Assembly: GCF_003732225.1 (NCBI RefSeq)
Contig: NZ_MOBJ01000009.1
Coordinates: forward strand, 124,001 to 188,000
Origin: Pseudomonas brassicacearum
Lineage (GTDB): Bacteria; Pseudomonadota; Gammaproteobacteria; Pseudomonadales; Pseudomonadaceae
Direction: 5' to 3'
DNA: 64,000 nt
Part shown: piece by piece, positions 1 through 12,443 of the stretch
Layout: the number at the start of each line of letters is the position of its first letter
Position numbering within the stretch: the stretch's first letter is position 1
Notes under the pieces: generated by a model
Told to the model about the DNA's origin: nothing
Databases searched by the model: none
The model's input: only the letters and a program-made list of their open reading frames with translations
Translations under genes and position numbers: made by a program

Positions 1-651
1 GGTGGTCAGGAAGAAACCTACCGCGTTGTGGCCGTACCACCACTGGATCATGGCGTCAGTCGCACCGGCGTACGCCGAGTAGGACTTGAAGAAGCTGACC
101 GGCAAGGAGGCGTGGTTGACGATGTGCAGCATCGCCGTCACGACGATGAAGGCACCGTAGAACCAGTTACCGACATAGATGTGCTTGGTCTTGCGCTTGA
201 CGATGGTGCCGAAGAACACCAGACCGTAGGTGACCCAGACGATAGCCAGCAGGATAGCCAGAGGCCATTCCAGTTCCGCGTATTCCTTGGTGGTGGTGTA
301 ACCCAGCGGCAAGGTAACGATCGCGCCAACGATTACAGCCTGCCATCCCCAGAAGTGGAAGGCAGCGAGGCTGTCGGAAATCAGTCGCGTTTGGCAGGTT
401 CGCTGCACGACGTAATAAGAAGTGGCAAACAGTGCACAACCACCGAAGGCGAAAATCACCAGGTTGGTGTGCAGCGGGCGTAGGCGTCCAAAAGTCGTCC
501 ACGGCAGGCCAAAGTTAAGTTCTGGCCATACGAGCTGTGAGGCGATGAAGACACCGAGCCCCATGCCAAGGATCCCCCAGACCACCGTCATGATGGCGAA
601 CTGGCGGACTACCTTATAGTTATAAGCAGTCGGACTGATTGCTGTGCTCAT
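1..651 (-). CDS. ccoN: cbb3-type cytochrome c oxidase subunit I, N-terminal part (cut by window edge)
   Basis: This is the first 217 codons of a second CcoN, the haem-copper catalytic subunit of the cbb3 terminal oxidase; the rest lies left of the window. The start is the ATG at 651. The product begins [17 protein letters not shown] and is nearly identical along its length to the complete CcoN at 2910-4334, sharing the HTN/HTNLV helix motif and the [14 protein letters not shown] segment. It follows the complete ccoNOQP operon on the same strand after a 482-bp gap, so the chromosome has two cbb3 operons in tandem, as is usual in Pseudomonas. By synteny with P. aeruginosa this copy, farther from aer and acnA, corresponds to the constitutive cco-1 operon. 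That assignment is inference. Confidence 0.93.
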   Translation of the reverse strand, partial: MSTAISPTAYNYKVVRQFAIMTVVWGILGMGLGVFIASQLVWPELNFGLPWTTFGRLRPLHTNLVIFAFGGCALFATSYYVVQRTCQTRLISDSLAAFHFWGWQAVIVGAIVTLPLGYTTTKEYAELEWPLAILLAIVWVTYGLVFFGTIVKRKTKHIYVGNWFYGAFIVVTAMLHIVNHASLPVSFFKSYSAYAGATDAMIQWWYGHNAVGFFLTT

Positions 652-1133
652 TCTAAGGTTCCACGGTTTGGGTGTTTTATTAGGAGTAAAAATCGGTCGC
701 AAGTATGGAGAAAACAGGGGGTCATTGCAACGCGCCATGACCTGCGTCAATGCTTCCAAAAGCTGATTCTGCGGCCTTTCCATGTGCCGCGTAGGGACAA
801 AATTGCCCATGGGCAAAATGTCCCGGCGGACGAAAAAGGCGAGGGGGTCTGGTCAGTTGTAACTGGGTGTGTTCAAACGAGGCGGGCAGGTGACAGACGG
901 CAACTTGCGCGACAGCCGGTATCTACCAGCCTTTGCGGCCTGTCATCGAACAGATTCGTCGAACGCATCGTGTACGGTTGACCCTTGACCGGCTGTTGCC
1001 AGTCCGCTTCGGAGCAAGCTTAGACGTGAATTCGCCGAACCGAAAGGCGGACCTTTGGAGGGTGCGACAATGCGTCGCAAAGGGGCAGGGAACTGCCGCA
1101 TCCGGGTGAATGCGGCAGTAGAGCTGTCAATAT
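652..1133. promoter_or_regulatory. Intergenic region between the two cbb3 operons, with palindrome
   Basis: These 482 bp hold no convincing gene. At 803-816 there is a perfect 14-bp palindrome, TTGCCCATGGGCAA. It is flanked by inverted GGGACA (794-799) and TGTCCC (819-824), so 794-824 is a nested inverted repeat. No ANR box of the TTGAT-N4-ATCAA type is seen; the closest, TTGAC-GCAG-GTCAT on the minus strand near 733-746, has a poor second half-site. That suits an ANR-independent operon. The role of the palindrome (operator or RNA hairpin) is unknown. Confidence 0.5.
1093..1118 (-). terminator. Hairpin downstream of ccoP
   Basis: Perfect 9-bp arms CTGCCGCAT / ATGCGGCAG with an 8-nt loop lie 16 bp beyond the ccoP stop. 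Reading the minus strand, only a weak T-rich stretch follows, so this could be a terminator for the ccoNOQP operon or a 3'-end stabilising hairpin. Confidence 0.5.
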
Positions 1134-2087
1134 TTACTGGCTTTTGCTTGCAGCCTGCAAACCCTCGGCGCGGGTGGCGTGAGACAAGCTGTACACATAC
1201 GCGGCCAGCAGTTGCACCTTGTCGTTGCCGAGCAGTTCGTTCTGCGCCGGCATGTGACCCTGGCGACCATGGCGGATGGTCTGTTGCAGCTGCGTCAGGC
1301 TGGTGCCGTAAATGAAACCTGCCGGTTGCGTCAGGTTTGGCGCCCCCATCAGTTCCGTACCCTGACCGTTTACGCCGTGACAGGCTACGCAGGTGGTGCT
1401 GAATGTTTGCTGTCCGGCGTGCAGGTCAGCGCCGCTGTCGGCCGGCAGTGGCAGGCCGGCGAGTTCGTGACGCACATAGGCCGCGACGTTTTTCACCCCG
1501 GTCTCACCCAGTACTTCGCCCCAGGCCGGCATGGCCGCCATGCGTCCACCCATGATGGTGGTCTTGATGGTGTCGGGACTGCCACCCCAACGCCAGATAC
1601 TGTCGGCGAGGTTAGGGAAGCCGAAGGCGCCCTTGGCATCCGAGCCGTGGCAGACCGCGCAGTTGGAGGCAAACAGGCGTCCGCCCATTTTCAGCGCTTG
1701 CGGGTCTTTGGCGACTTCTTCCACGGGCATGGCTGCGAATTTGGCGAAGATCGGTCCGAATTTGCTGTCGGCCTTGGCCATTTCCTTTTCCCATTCCTTG
1801 GTCTGGGTCCAGCCGTCTTCATAGCCTGGCAATACGCCTTTCCAGTTGCCCAGGCCCGGATAAAGGATCAGGTAACCGACGGCAAACACCAGGGTCCCGG
1901 CGAACAGCATGAACCACCACTGCGGCAGCGGATTGTCGTACTCCTCGATGCCGTCGAAGCTGTGGCCCATGGTCTGGTCGACGCTGCCCTTGGTTTCGCC
2001 CTTGCGGGTGCCGATCAGCAGCCAGGTCAGGCCGATCAGGCTGCCAATGGTCAGTACGCAGATCCACGTACTCCAGAAGGTGGTCAT
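1134..2087 (-). CDS. ccoP: cbb3-type cytochrome c oxidase subunit III, dihaem
   Basis: CcoP is the membrane-anchored dihaem c subunit that passes electrons to CcoO and CcoN in the cbb3 oxidase. The 317-residue product has two N-terminal membrane segments (about 8-25 and 58-76). It then has two cytochrome c domains, with haem-binding CAVCH at 143-147 and CVACH at 233-237. Length fits the family. The ATG overlaps the ccoQ stop by four bases (ATGA), so translation is probably coupled. It is the last gene of the ccoN-O-Q-P operon, and a hairpin follows. Confidence 0.96.
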   Translation of the reverse strand: MTTFWSTWICVLTIGSLIGLTWLLIGTRKGETKGSVDQTMGHSFDGIEEYDNPLPQWWFMLFAGTLVFAVGYLILYPGLGNWKGVLPGYEDGWTQTKEWEKEMAKADSKFGPIFAKFAAMPVEEVAKDPQALKMGGRLFASNCAVCHGSDAKGAFGFPNLADSIWRWGGSPDTIKTTIMGGRMAAMPAWGEVLGETGVKNVAAYVRHELAGLPLPADSGADLHAGQQTFSTTCVACHGVNGQGTELMGAPNLTQPAGFIYGTSLTQLQQTIRHGRQGHMPAQNELLGNDKVQLLAAYVYSLSHATRAEGLQAASKSQ

Positions 2088-2287
2088 GGCCGGGTACTCC
2101 TTGTTGCGGATTCTTTGATGTCGGTGTCGTCGGGTTGCGGTTCATCGGCAAAGGGCAGCAGGCGCGCTTCGGCGAATCCCGGGCTGCGTTTGCTGTTGAA
2201 AACCCACAATGTCAGGCCGACGAAGGCTACGAAGACGACGACGGTGCCCAGGCCGCGGATCATTCCAGTACTTATTTCAAAGGGCAT
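2084..2287 (-). CDS. ccoQ: cbb3-type cytochrome c oxidase subunit CcoQ
   Basis: A 67-residue single-span membrane protein with a hydrophobic segment at about 9-30 and a charged C-terminal tail containing an FADEPQPDD acidic stretch. CcoQ is the small non-redox subunit that stabilises the cbb3 complex. It lies three bases after ccoO and overlaps ccoP by four bases. Assignment rests on size, topology and position in the operon more than on motifs. Confidence 0.9.
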   Translation of the reverse strand: MPFEISTGMIRGLGTVVVFVAFVGLTLWVFNSKRSPGFAEARLLPFADEPQPDDTDIKESATRSTRP

Positions 2288-2290
2288 GGC

Positions 2291-2899
2291 TCACCTCTTG
2301 CTCTTGATCGCAGTGCCGAGCACTTGCAGGTAGGCGACGAGCGCGTCCATTTCGGTCTTGCCCTTGAGCGTTTCGACGCTGCCTGCAATGTCTTCGTCGG
2401 TGTACGGAACGCCGAGGGTGCGCATGACTCGCAACTTGGTTTCGGTGTGGCTGCTGTCGAGCGGGTTGGCCACCAGCCATGGGTAGGCGGGCATCTTCGA
2501 CTCCGGCACGACGTTGCGCGGGTTGTACAAGTGCGCGCGGTGCCAGTCTTCCGAGTAGCGGCCGCCGACCCGGGCCAGGTCCGGCCCGGTGCGTTTGGAG
2601 CCCCAAAGAAACGGGTGATCCCAGACGCTTTCACCGGCCACCGAATAGTGGCCGTAGCGCTCGGTCTCGGCGCGGAACGGACGAATCATCTGCGAGTGAC
2701 ATTGCACACAGCCTTCACGGATGTAGATGTCGCGCCCTTCGAGTTGCAGCGCGGTGTAAGGCTTCATGCCTTCGACCGGCTTGTTGGTGACGTCCTGGAA
2801 GAACAGCGGGACGATCTGGGTCAGACCACCGATGCTCACCGCGAAGACCATCAGCAGCAACAGCAGGCCGACGTTTTTCTCAATCGTTTCGTGTTTCAT
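2291..2899 (-). CDS. ccoO: cbb3-type cytochrome c oxidase subunit II, monohaem
   Basis: CcoO is the membrane-anchored monohaem cytochrome c subunit of cbb3 oxidase. The chosen start, MKHETIEKN at 2899, gives 202 residues, the usual size. An upstream in-frame ATG at 2956 would run back inside ccoN and is rejected. One membrane segment lies at about 11-30, and the haem motif CVQCH is at 64-68, followed by the SQMIRPF stretch typical of CcoO. It starts 10 bp after the ccoN stop. Confidence 0.96.
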   Translation of the reverse strand: MKHETIEKNVGLLLLLMVFAVSIGGLTQIVPLFFQDVTNKPVEGMKPYTALQLEGRDIYIREGCVQCHSQMIRPFRAETERYGHYSVAGESVWDHPFLWGSKRTGPDLARVGGRYSEDWHRAHLYNPRNVVPESKMPAYPWLVANPLDSSHTETKLRVMRTLGVPYTDEDIAGSVETLKGKTEMDALVAYLQVLGTAIKSKR

Positions 2900-2909
2900 G
2901 GCGGACTCC

Positions 2910-4334
2910 TCAGGCCATCTGCGCCGCGGCGGCGACTTCGGCTGGCTGTGCGGCACGCACGGTGCGCCAGGTGTTGTAAGCCATCAGCAACATGCCGCTG
3001 AAGAAGATCGCGCCGCCCACCAGTCGCACGACGTAGCCCGGGTGACTGGCCACCAGGGTTTCGACGAAGGAGTAGGTCAGCGTGCCGTCTTCGTTGACGG
3101 CGCGCCACATCAGGCCCTGGGCGATGCCGTTGACCCACATCGAGGCGATGTAGAGCACGGTGCCGATGGTCGCGAGCCAGAAATGCGCGTTGATCAGGCC
3201 GAGGCTGTGCATCTGCGTGCGGCCGAAGATTTTCGGGATCATGTGGTACAGCGCGCCGATCGAGATCATCGCCACCCAGCCGAGTGCGCCGGCGTGTACG
3301 TGGCCGATGGTCCAGTCGGTGTAGTGAGACAGCGCGTTGACGGTTTTGATGGCCATCATCGGCCCTTCGAAGGTCGACATGCCGTAGAACGCCAGGGACA
3401 CCACGAGGAAGCGCAGGATCGGGTCGCTGCGCAACTTATGCCAGGCGCCCGAGAGGGTCATCATGCCGTTGATCATGCCGCCCCAACTTGGTGCCAGCAG
3501 CACCAGCGACATCACCATGCCCAGCGACTGCGCCCAGTCCGGCAGCGCGGTGTAGTGCAAGTGGTGCGGGCCGGCCCAGATGTACAGGGTGATCAGTGCC
3601 CAGAAGTGCACGATGGACAGGCGATAGGAGTACACCGGACGCTCGGCCTGTTTCGGCACGAAGTAATACATCATCCCGAGGAAGCCGGCGGTGAGGAAGA
3701 AACCTACCGCGTTATGCCCGTACCACCACTGCACCATGGCATCGGTCGCACCACCGTATGCCGAGTAGGACTTGACGAAGCTCACCGGCAGGGACGCGTG
3801 GTTGACGATGTGCAGGATGGCTACGGTGATGATGAACGCACCGAAAAACCAGTTACCGACGTAGATGTGCTTGGTTTTGCGCTTCATCACCGTGCCGAAG
3901 AACACGACGCCGTAGGCCACCCAGACAATGGCGATGAGAATGGCGATCGGCCATTCCAGCTCGGCGTATTCCTTGGAGGTGGTGTAGCCCAGCGGCAAAC
4001 TGATTGCGGCCAGCACGATCACCAACTGCCAGCCCCAGAAGCAGAACTGCGCGAGTTTCGGCGCGAACAGCTGGGTCTGGCAGGTGCGCTGCACCGAGTA
4101 GAAAGAGCTGGCAAACAGTGCGCAACCGCCAAAGGCGAAGATCACCGCGTTGGTGTGCAGTGGGCGCAAGCGGCCGAAGCTGGTCCAGGGCAAATTGAAG
4201 TTGAGTTCGGGCCAGACCAATTGAGCCGCGAGAAAAACCCCGAGCCCCATGCCGACGATGCCCCACACCACCGTCATAATGGCGAATTGGCGGACCACCT
4301 TGTAGTTATAGGCGGTACTTAAAGAAGTGTTCAT
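2910..4334 (-). CDS. ccoN: cbb3-type cytochrome c oxidase subunit I
   Basis: CcoN is the catalytic subunit that reduces oxygen at a haem b3/CuB centre and conserves energy as a proton gradient. The 474-residue product has 12 predicted membrane spans and conserved histidines in [33 protein letters not shown] and [10 protein letters not shown]. It heads the ccoNOQP operon. The neighbouring aer and acnA match the P. aeruginosa cco-2 locus, whose operon is ANR-induced, and an ANR-like box lies 124 bp upstream. The cco-2 label is therefore likely. Confidence 0.97.
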   Translation of the reverse strand: MNTSLSTAYNYKVVRQFAIMTVVWGIVGMGLGVFLAAQLVWPELNFNLPWTSFGRLRPLHTNAVIFAFGGCALFASSFYSVQRTCQTQLFAPKLAQFCFWGWQLVIVLAAISLPLGYTTSKEYAELEWPIAILIAIVWVAYGVVFFGTVMKRKTKHIYVGNWFFGAFIITVAILHIVNHASLPVSFVKSYSAYGGATDAMVQWWYGHNAVGFFLTAGFLGMMYYFVPKQAERPVYSYRLSIVHFWALITLYIWAGPHHLHYTALPDWAQSLGMVMSLVLLAPSWGGMINGMMTLSGAWHKLRSDPILRFLVVSLAFYGMSTFEGPMMAIKTVNALSHYTDWTIGHVHAGALGWVAMISIGALYHMIPKIFGRTQMHSLGLINAHFWLATIGTVLYIASMWVNGIAQGLMWRAVNEDGTLTYSFVETLVASHPGYVVRLVGGAIFFSGMLLMAYNTWRTVRAAQPAEVAAAAQMA

Positions 4335-4432
4335 GGTTCCCCATCCACGGTTCAGCCGAAGTGAAGACGTCTGCGCAAGGCGATGACGCTCCCTTCGCCT
4401 GGAGTTATAGGCAGATTAAAAGCGAGGCAAGC

Positions 4433-5110
4433 ATGGACAAACAGCACAAAGCCAGTATTGACGGGGATCAATGGGCGCAGTGCGTGCAGGATCATGGATG
4501 GTTGTGGGATGCCGCTTCAGTGCCGGCATCGGCAACGCTGATTCTCGCGCATGGCGCCGGCGCACCGATGGACAGTGACTGGATGAACGACATCGCCGCA
4601 CGCCTTGCCGCGCAGGGCGTCAACGTGTTGCGCTTCGAGTTTCCCTATATGGCGCAACGACGTCTTGATGGCGGCAAGCGCCCGCCGAATCCGGCGCCGA
4701 AATTGCTCGAATGCTGGCGTGAGGTCTATGCGCTGGTGCGACGCCATGTCGCTGGGCGTCTGGCCATTGGCGGCAAGTCCATGGGCGGACGCATGGCCAG
4801 TTTGCTGGCCGATGAGTTGGGGGCGGATAGGTTGGTGTGTCTGGGGTATCCGTTTTATGCGGTGGGTAAACCGGAAAAGCCTCGGGTCGAGCATTTGGCC
4901 GGGCTCAAGACGCCGACGCTGATTGTGCAGGGGGAGAGGGATGCGCTGGGGAATCGTGAGGCGGTCGAGGGTTATACGTTAGCGCCGAGCATCGAGGTGT
5001 TTTGGCTGGTGGCTGGCGATCATGATTTGAAGCCGTTGAAGGCCTCGGGGTTTACTCACGACCAGCATCTGGCAGCTGCGGCCAGCAAGGTAGCTGAATT
5101 TATCCGGTGA
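4433..5110 (+). CDS. Alpha/beta hydrolase of the KANL3/Tex30 type
   Basis: A 225-residue single-domain alpha/beta hydrolase. It shows an early LAHGAGAPMDSDWM oxyanion-loop motif, the nucleophile elbow GKSMGGR (Ser in G-x-S-x-G), a VQGERDALGNRE acid region and a GDHDLKP histidine. This matches the small dienelactone-hydrolase-like family COG3571. Its substrate is unknown. ATG 4433 was chosen because a GAGG lies upstream; a GTG at 4361 would add 24 residues without a ribosome site. It is divergent from ccoN, and an ANR-like box overlaps its first codons. Confidence 0.8.
   Translation: MDKQHKASIDGDQWAQCVQDHGWLWDAASVPASATLILAHGAGAPMDSDWMNDIAARLAAQGVNVLRFEFPYMAQRRLDGGKRPPNPAPKLLECWREVYALVRRHVAGRLAIGGKSMGGRMASLLADELGADRLVCLGYPFYAVGKPEKPRVEHLAGLKTPTLIVQGERDALGNREAVEGYTLAPSIEVFWLVAGDHDLKPLKASGFTHDQHLAAAASKVAEFIR
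4458..4471 (-). promoter_or_regulatory. ANR/FNR-type box for the cbb3 operon
   Basis: TTGAC-GGGG-ATCAA matches the ANR/FNR consensus TTGAT-N4-ATCAA at 9 of 10 half-site positions and is centred about 130 bp upstream of ccoN. P. aeruginosa cco-2 is ANR-activated, so control of ccoN is the best reading. The box lies inside the divergent hydrolase's first codons. No good -10 sits at the standard distance (CATGCT at best), so function is not certain. Confidence 0.55.
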
Positions 5111-5134
5111 GATTTTCTGTGACAGTCAGGGCCT

Positions 5135-5212
5135 CATCGCGAGCAAGCTCGCTCCCACAGGGATCAGTGCATCAACCACAATCCATTGTGGGAGCGAGCT
5201 TGCTCGCGATGG
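5135..5212. repeat. REPIN, family GTGGGAGCGAGCTTGCTCGCGA
   Basis: Two inverted REP units (5135-5160 and 5187-5212) form a REPIN hairpin between the convergent hydrolase and aer genes. The same unit recurs as pairs at eight other places in the window, always outside the genes annotated here. Confidence 0.9.
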
Positions 5213-5249
5213 CTGCCTCACAGGCGACAACGCTTTCACGCCAGCCATA

Positions 5250-5283
5250 AAAAACCCGGAAGTATCACCTCCCGGGTTTTTGT
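5250..5283. terminator. Rho-independent terminator between hydrolase and aer
   Basis: AAAACCCGG and CCGGGTTTT arms (5251-5259 / 5272-5280) with flanking A and T runs give a terminator usable on both strands, ending aer and the convergent hydrolase. Confidence 0.85.
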
Positions 5284-5298
5284 ATTTGCCAGCAACGA

Positions 5299-6864
5299 TC
5301 AGCGGTTAAACCGCTCCACCAACGAATACTGGGTATTCGCCGTTCGCGTCAGCTCTTCACTCAGCAACGCCGAGTTCTGTGCCTGTTCCGAGGTCTGGTC
5401 GGCCAGTTGCGCGATGGTGCTGATGTTGCGGCTGATCTCTTCAGCCACTGCGCTTTGCTCTTCGGTAGCGGCAGCGATTTGCGTGGTCATGTCGGTGATG
5501 TTGGCCACCGCTTCGCTGATGCCCACCAGTGCCTGGTCAGCTTCCAGAACCCGCGCCACGCCTTCTTCGGCCTGGCGATGTCCCGCTTCCATGGTTTGCA
5601 CCGCCGTGCTGGCGGTCTGTTGGAGCTTGGCGATCAGGCTGTGGATCTGCCCGGTCGATTCGCTGGTGCGTTGCGCCAGTTGCCGTACTTCGTCAGCCAC
5701 CACCGCAAAACCACGACCCATCTCACCGGCGCGAGCCGCTTCGATGGCGGCGTTCAAGGCCAGCAGGTTGGTCTGGTCGGCGATGCCTTTGATCACGTCG
5801 ACCACGCCACCGATTTCGTCGCTGTCCTTGGCCAGTTGGGTCACCGTCAGACCGGTTTCACCGACCACCACTGACAGGCGCTGGATAGCTTCACGGGTTT
5901 CGCCAGCGATATCCCGACCACGACCGGTCAGGCGATTGGCTTCCTGGGTGGCGTCAGCGGTGCGTTGCACGTGGCTGGCGACTTCCTGGGTAGTGGCGGC
6001 CATCTGGTTGACGGCCGTTGCCACTTGCTCGGTCTCGACGCGCTGACGTTCCAGACCGGTCGAGCTTTTGTGCGCCAGGGTGTCGGACTGTCGAGCCTGT
6101 TCGGTCAGGTGCTCGGCGGTGTCTTGCAGGCGAGTCAGGCAGGTCTTCAGACGGGCTTCCTGGCTGAGGATCGACATTTCCAGACGCGCTTGAGCGCCGC
6201 GGCTGTCGGTGTACATCTGCGCAATCAGCGGGTCGGAAGTGGTCTGCTCGGCCAGGCGCAGCAAGCGCTTGAGGCCACGCTGTTGCCAGCTCAAACCGAG
6301 CAGGCCGAGCGGCACCGAAAGTCCGGCAGCCAAGGCAAAACCCCACTGCGAGTTGAGCGTGGCGCCAATCATGAAGCTCAGCTGGCTGACCAGAATGAAC
6401 GGCAACCAGTCCTGTAGCACCGGCAGCCATTTGTCTGTTTGAGGAATCGCCGACTTGCCCTGATTGATGCGTTGGTAGAGCGCTTCGGCGCGGCGGATCT
6501 GTTCGGCGGTGGGCTTGACCCGCACCGACTCGTAACCGACCACCTGCTTGCCGTCGAATACCGGTGTGACATAGGCGTTAACCCAGTAGTGGTCACCGGT
6601 CTTGCAGCGATTCTTGACAATGCCCATCCATGGCAAGCCTTGTTTCAGTGTGTCCCACATGTGCGCGAAGACCGCAGCCGGGACGTCGGGGTGACGAACC
6701 AGGTTGTGCGGTGCACGGATCAGCTCTTCACGAGAAAACCCGCTGATTTCGACGAAAGCGTCGTTGCAGTAGGTGATCACGCCTTTGGCATCGGTCGTGG
6801 AAATCAACCGTTGCTGAGCCGGGAAGGTCCGTTCGCGTTGTGTAATGGGCTGGTTATTACGCAT
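5299..6864 (-). CDS. aer: Aerotaxis receptor, PAS-containing methyl-accepting chemotaxis protein
   Basis: This is a 521-residue energy/redox taxis receptor. An N-terminal PAS domain (about 10-115; [20 protein letters not shown]) would bind FAD as in E. coli Aer. It is followed by a hydrophobic hairpin (about 155-200), a HAMP-like linker and a C-terminal signalling domain with the tip motif [20 protein letters not shown]. There is no periplasmic ligand domain. ATG 6864 (MRNNQP) is preferred over an upstream TTG at 6882. Its place next to cbb3 and acnA matches P. aeruginosa. A 5-bp inverted repeat, TTGAA-N7-TTCAA (6918-6934), lies upstream, but its spacing is wrong for ANR. Confidence 0.93.
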   Translation of the reverse strand: MRNNQPITQRERTFPAQQRLISTTDAKGVITYCNDAFVEISGFSREELIRAPHNLVRHPDVPAAVFAHMWDTLKQGLPWMGIVKNRCKTGDHYWVNAYVTPVFDGKQVVGYESVRVKPTAEQIRRAEALYQRINQGKSAIPQTDKWLPVLQDWLPFILVSQLSFMIGATLNSQWGFALAAGLSVPLGLLGLSWQQRGLKRLLRLAEQTTSDPLIAQMYTDSRGAQARLEMSILSQEARLKTCLTRLQDTAEHLTEQARQSDTLAHKSSTGLERQRVETEQVATAVNQMAATTQEVASHVQRTADATQEANRLTGRGRDIAGETREAIQRLSVVVGETGLTVTQLAKDSDEIGGVVDVIKGIADQTNLLALNAAIEAARAGEMGRGFAVVADEVRQLAQRTSESTGQIHSLIAKLQQTASTAVQTMEAGHRQAEEGVARVLEADQALVGISEAVANITDMTTQIAAATEEQSAVAEEISRNISTIAQLADQTSEQAQNSALLSEELTRTANTQYSLVERFNR

Positions 6865-6963
6865 GGCTTTTTCAATCCGCAAGGCTTTGACAGGGTGTCG
6901 GCAGCGCCAGGAATAAATTGAAATTATTTTTCAATATTCAGCGGTGCCGCACATTGTTTGATT

Positions 6964-7755
6964 TCAACCGGCCAGCATCGGGTAGGTGAAGAGGCCAAAG
7001 TGCAACAGATTCAAACCAAAGTGCGTGGCGATGGCGGCCCCCAGTCCACCGAAACGGTACGCCAGACCGTAACCAACCCCGGCAAGGCTCGCCAGCAGCA
7101 CCCATTGCCAGCCGGCGCCCAGGTGCGCCAGGCCGAACAACAGCGCGGTGCCGAGCAAGGCGAGGTGTTCGCCGTAGCGCAGGTGTTGCAGGCAGCGACT
7201 CAAACCACCCTGAATGTAACCGCGAAACAGCGCCTCCTCGACCAGCGTCACCAGCAGCAGGTTGTTCAGCACCCAGAGCCAGGATTGATCGGGCCACTTC
7301 GGCGCCCAACTGATCATGCCCAGCAACAGCGCGCCACCAAGAGCAGTCAGCACGCTAAGGGTCAGTGCCGCGGCGGTGGCATACAGTGAAAGGCGCAGGG
7401 AGCGGCGACCGACAATCCACGGGCAAACCAGCAACAGCCAGAAGCCAATCAGTGGTTTATCCAGATTCAGGTACATGGAATACGGCACCGCATCGGCGGT
7501 GAAGCGTTCCGGGCCGATACCACGACCGTTGTAGAAACCGGGAAGCCAGTGCATTGCCAGCGCGAGCGCCAGGAAAACGAACAAGCCGTGACCCAGGACG
7601 CGGCCGACCTGGATCTGTGGTTGGCGAACGGCAAAACCGGCAAACAGTAACAACCCGACGGTAATTGCCGCCAGCCAGCCGAGTTGACTGTAGATCAGGG
7701 CCAGTGCGTAGCCGATGGAGAGGAGTGCCAGATAGAGCCATGGCAGAGCAATCAT
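6964..7755 (-). CDS. CPBP-family intramembrane metalloprotease
   Basis: A 263-residue protein with about eight membrane segments and the CPBP (Abi/CAAX prenyl protease-like) motifs. These are EEALFRG (motif 1, EExxxR) near residue 170, FGLAHLG (motif 2) and HFGLNLLHF (motif 3). The family includes glutamic-type intramembrane proteases; bacterial substrates are mostly unknown. The start at 7755 has AAGGA eight bases upstream. It stands alone between aer and a REPIN. Confidence 0.85.
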   Translation of the reverse strand: MIALPWLYLALLSIGYALALIYSQLGWLAAITVGLLLFAGFAVRQPQIQVGRVLGHGLFVFLALALAMHWLPGFYNGRGIGPERFTADAVPYSMYLNLDKPLIGFWLLLVCPWIVGRRSLRLSLYATAAALTLSVLTALGGALLLGMISWAPKWPDQSWLWVLNNLLLVTLVEEALFRGYIQGGLSRCLQHLRYGEHLALLGTALLFGLAHLGAGWQWVLLASLAGVGYGLAYRFGGLGAAIATHFGLNLLHFGLFTYPMLAG

Positions 7756-7799
7756 GTGAAATCCTTGTGTCTAAGATTCTGCGGGCCACCTCGGTCCAC

Positions 7800-7890
7800 T
7801 GTGGGAGCGAGCTTGCTCGCGATAGCGTACTGACAGTCGACATTGATATCGAATGTTATGGCCCCTTCGCGAGCAAGCTCGCTCCCACAG
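7800..7890. repeat. REPIN, family GTGGGAGCGAGCTTGCTCGCGA
   Basis: Inverted REP units at 7800-7825 and 7865-7890 separated by 39 bp, in the gap between the CPBP protease and the acnA terminator. Confidence 0.9.
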
Positions 7891-7928
7891 GAGGTGTGCG
7901 ATTAAAGGGACGTTCGCGACACAAACAA

Positions 7929-7957
7929 AAACACCGCCCGAAGGCGGTGTTTTTGTC
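7929..7957 (-). terminator. Rho-independent terminator of acnA
   Basis: ACACCGCC / GGCGGTGT arms (7931-7938 and 7943-7950) with a four-base loop, A-rich on one side and T-rich on the other. It lies directly beyond the acnA stop. Confidence 0.85.
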
Positions 7958-7966
7958 AGTGCGACA

Positions 7967-10717
<2,751 letters not shown>

Positions 10718-10939
10718 TGAAATGACTCCTTTGGGTCCGCACGGCTACGGACTGGCGGGACAGACAGAGCTCTTAACCTAGCCCTGTTTAGACGTTAAGG
10801 CTAATAACCGGACTCTATGGACAAGTCCGGGCTGGTGAACTCGGCTATCATGCGCCGGTTTTCGTGACAGGCTTTGCTTCAACGCAAGTCTGGGCATCGC
10901 GCAGTGGTTGAATTTCTCGCCATCTGCCCAGGAGTAAGA

Positions 10940-12013
10940 ATGAACACCCTCTTTATGCATTGCCGGCCAGGCTTCGAAGGCGAAGTCTGTTCCGAGATTT
11001 CCGAACACGCCGCACGGTTGAACGTGGCCGGTTATGCCAAGGCCAAAACCGCCAGCGCCTGCGCCGAGTTTGTCTGCACCGAAGAAGACGGCGCCGAGCG
11101 CCTGATGCGCGGCCAGCGTTTTTCCCAGCTGATCTTCCCGCGCCAATGGGCTCGCGGCATCTTCATTGATCTGCCGGAAACCGACCGCATCAGCGTGATC
11201 CTCGCCCATCTGGCGAGCTTCCCGACGTGCGGCAGTCTGTGGTTGGAAGTGGTCGATACCAACGACGGTAAAGAACTGTCGAACTTCTGCAAGAAATTCG
11301 AAGGCCCGCTGCGCAAGGCGCTGACCGGTGCCGGCAAATTGGTGGAAGACCCCAACAAGCCACGTTTGCTGTTGACCTTCAAAAGCGGCCGTGAAGTGTT
11401 CGTCGGCCTGGCCGAGGCCAATAACTCGGCGATGTGGCCGATGGGCATTCCGCGCTTGAAGTTCCCGCGTGAAGCGCCAAGCCGTTCGACCTTGAAGCTG
11501 GAAGAGGCGTGGCACCATTTCATCCCGCGTGATCAGTGGGATGAGCGCCTGCACAGCGACATGACCGGCGTCGACCTGGGCGCCGCGCCTGGCGGCTGGA
11601 CCTGGCAACTGGTCAACCGTGGCATGTTGGTGACCGCTATCGATAACGGCCCAATGGCTGAAAGCCTGATGGACACCGGGCTGGTGCAGCATTTGATGGC
11701 CGACGGTTTCACCTTCAAGCCCAAGCAACCGGTGGACTGGATGGTCTGCGACATCGTCGAGAAACCGGCGCGCAACGCCGCGATGCTGGAAGAGTGGATT
11801 GGCGAGGGGCATTGCCGCGAGGCGGTGGTCAACCTGAAGCTACCGATGAAGCAGCGTTATGCCGAAGTGAAGCGCTTGCTTGAACGCATCGAAGAGGGCT
11901 TCAAGGCGCGGGGTATTCGGGTCGATATCGGCTGCAAGCAGCTGTATCACGACCGTGAAGAGGTGACCTGCCATTTGCGCCGGCATGATATGAAAAAACC
12001 GAAAGCTCGCTGA
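10940..12013 (+). CDS. rlmM: 23S rRNA (cytidine-2498) 2'-O-ribose methyltransferase
   Basis: RlmM methylates the 2'-O of C2498 in 23S rRNA before subunit assembly. The 357-residue product starts MNTLFMHCRPGFEGE and has an N-terminal THUMP-like region. A Rossmann methyltransferase domain follows with the SAM motif GVDLGAAPGGWTWQL, catalytic-type D in VCDIVEKP and K in NLKLPMKQRY. The ATG at 10940 follows AGGAGTAAGA; in-frame upstream codons to 10874 lack a ribosome site. Single gene, divergent from acnA. Confidence 0.95.
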   Translation: MNTLFMHCRPGFEGEVCSEISEHAARLNVAGYAKAKTASACAEFVCTEEDGAERLMRGQRFSQLIFPRQWARGIFIDLPETDRISVILAHLASFPTCGSLWLEVVDTNDGKELSNFCKKFEGPLRKALTGAGKLVEDPNKPRLLLTFKSGREVFVGLAEANNSAMWPMGIPRLKFPREAPSRSTLKLEEAWHHFIPRDQWDERLHSDMTGVDLGAAPGGWTWQLVNRGMLVTAIDNGPMAESLMDTGLVQHLMADGFTFKPKQPVDWMVCDIVEKPARNAAMLEEWIGEGHCREAVVNLKLPMKQRYAEVKRLLERIEEGFKARGIRVDIGCKQLYHDREEVTCHLRRHDMKKPKAR

Positions 12014-12028
12014 TTCACACGGACCAAT

Positions 12029-12118
12029 GTGGGAGCGAGCTTGCTCGCGATTTCGGTGTGTCATTCAACATTGAAGTCGGCTGATGTACCGCTATCGCGA
12101 GCAAGCTCGCTCCCACAG
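12029..12118. repeat. REPIN, family GTGGGAGCGAGCTTGCTCGCGA
   Basis: Inverted REP units at 12029-12052 and 12093-12118 between rlmM and tusA. Confidence 0.9.
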
Positions 12119-12191
12119 GTACATCGAAATGCCACAGATGACGATATACCCCGCATTGCGCGACAATAGCGGCCAGTTTCAGGAGTGAATC

Positions 12192-12443
12192 ATGAGTGAA
12201 ATGATCAATACGCCGGTAGACGGCACCCTCGACGCCACCGGCCTCAATTGCCCGGAGCCGGTGATGATGCTGCACCAGCATATTCGTGATCTGGTGCCTG
12301 GCGGCCTGCTCAAGGTGATTGCCACCGACCCGTCGACCCGTCGCGACATTCCCAAGTTCTGCGTGTTTCTGGACCATGAACTGGTTGGACAGCATGAAGA
12401 GGCAGGCACCTACCTCTATTGGATCCGCAAGAAACTCGCTTAA
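12192..12443 (+). CDS. tusA: Sulfurtransferase TusA
   Basis: An 83-residue sulfur carrier. In E. coli it takes sulfur from IscS and passes it to TusBCD for 2-thiolation of tRNA wobble uridine. The TusA signature [14 protein letters not shown] is present with the active cysteine at residue 20, and the rest matches the IF3-like fold. AGGAG lies upstream of the ATG. Its stop codon overlaps the stop of the convergent MATE gene by four bases, with no terminator visible between them. Confidence 0.95.

Noticed and set aside
733..746. Possible ANR box upstream of the left-edge ccoN (TTGAC-GCAG-GTCAT)
   Set aside because: The second half-site matches poorly, and the corresponding operon is ANR-independent in P. 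aeruginosa.
5135..5212. CRISPR-like repetition of GTGGGAGCGAGC units
   Set aside because: The units are dispersed inverted pairs, not regularly spaced direct repeats, and no cas gene is present.
6918..6934. Possible ANR box upstream of aer (TTGAA...TTCAA)
   Set aside because: The half-sites are nine bases apart between TTGA and TCAA instead of six, so it does not fit ANR/FNR.
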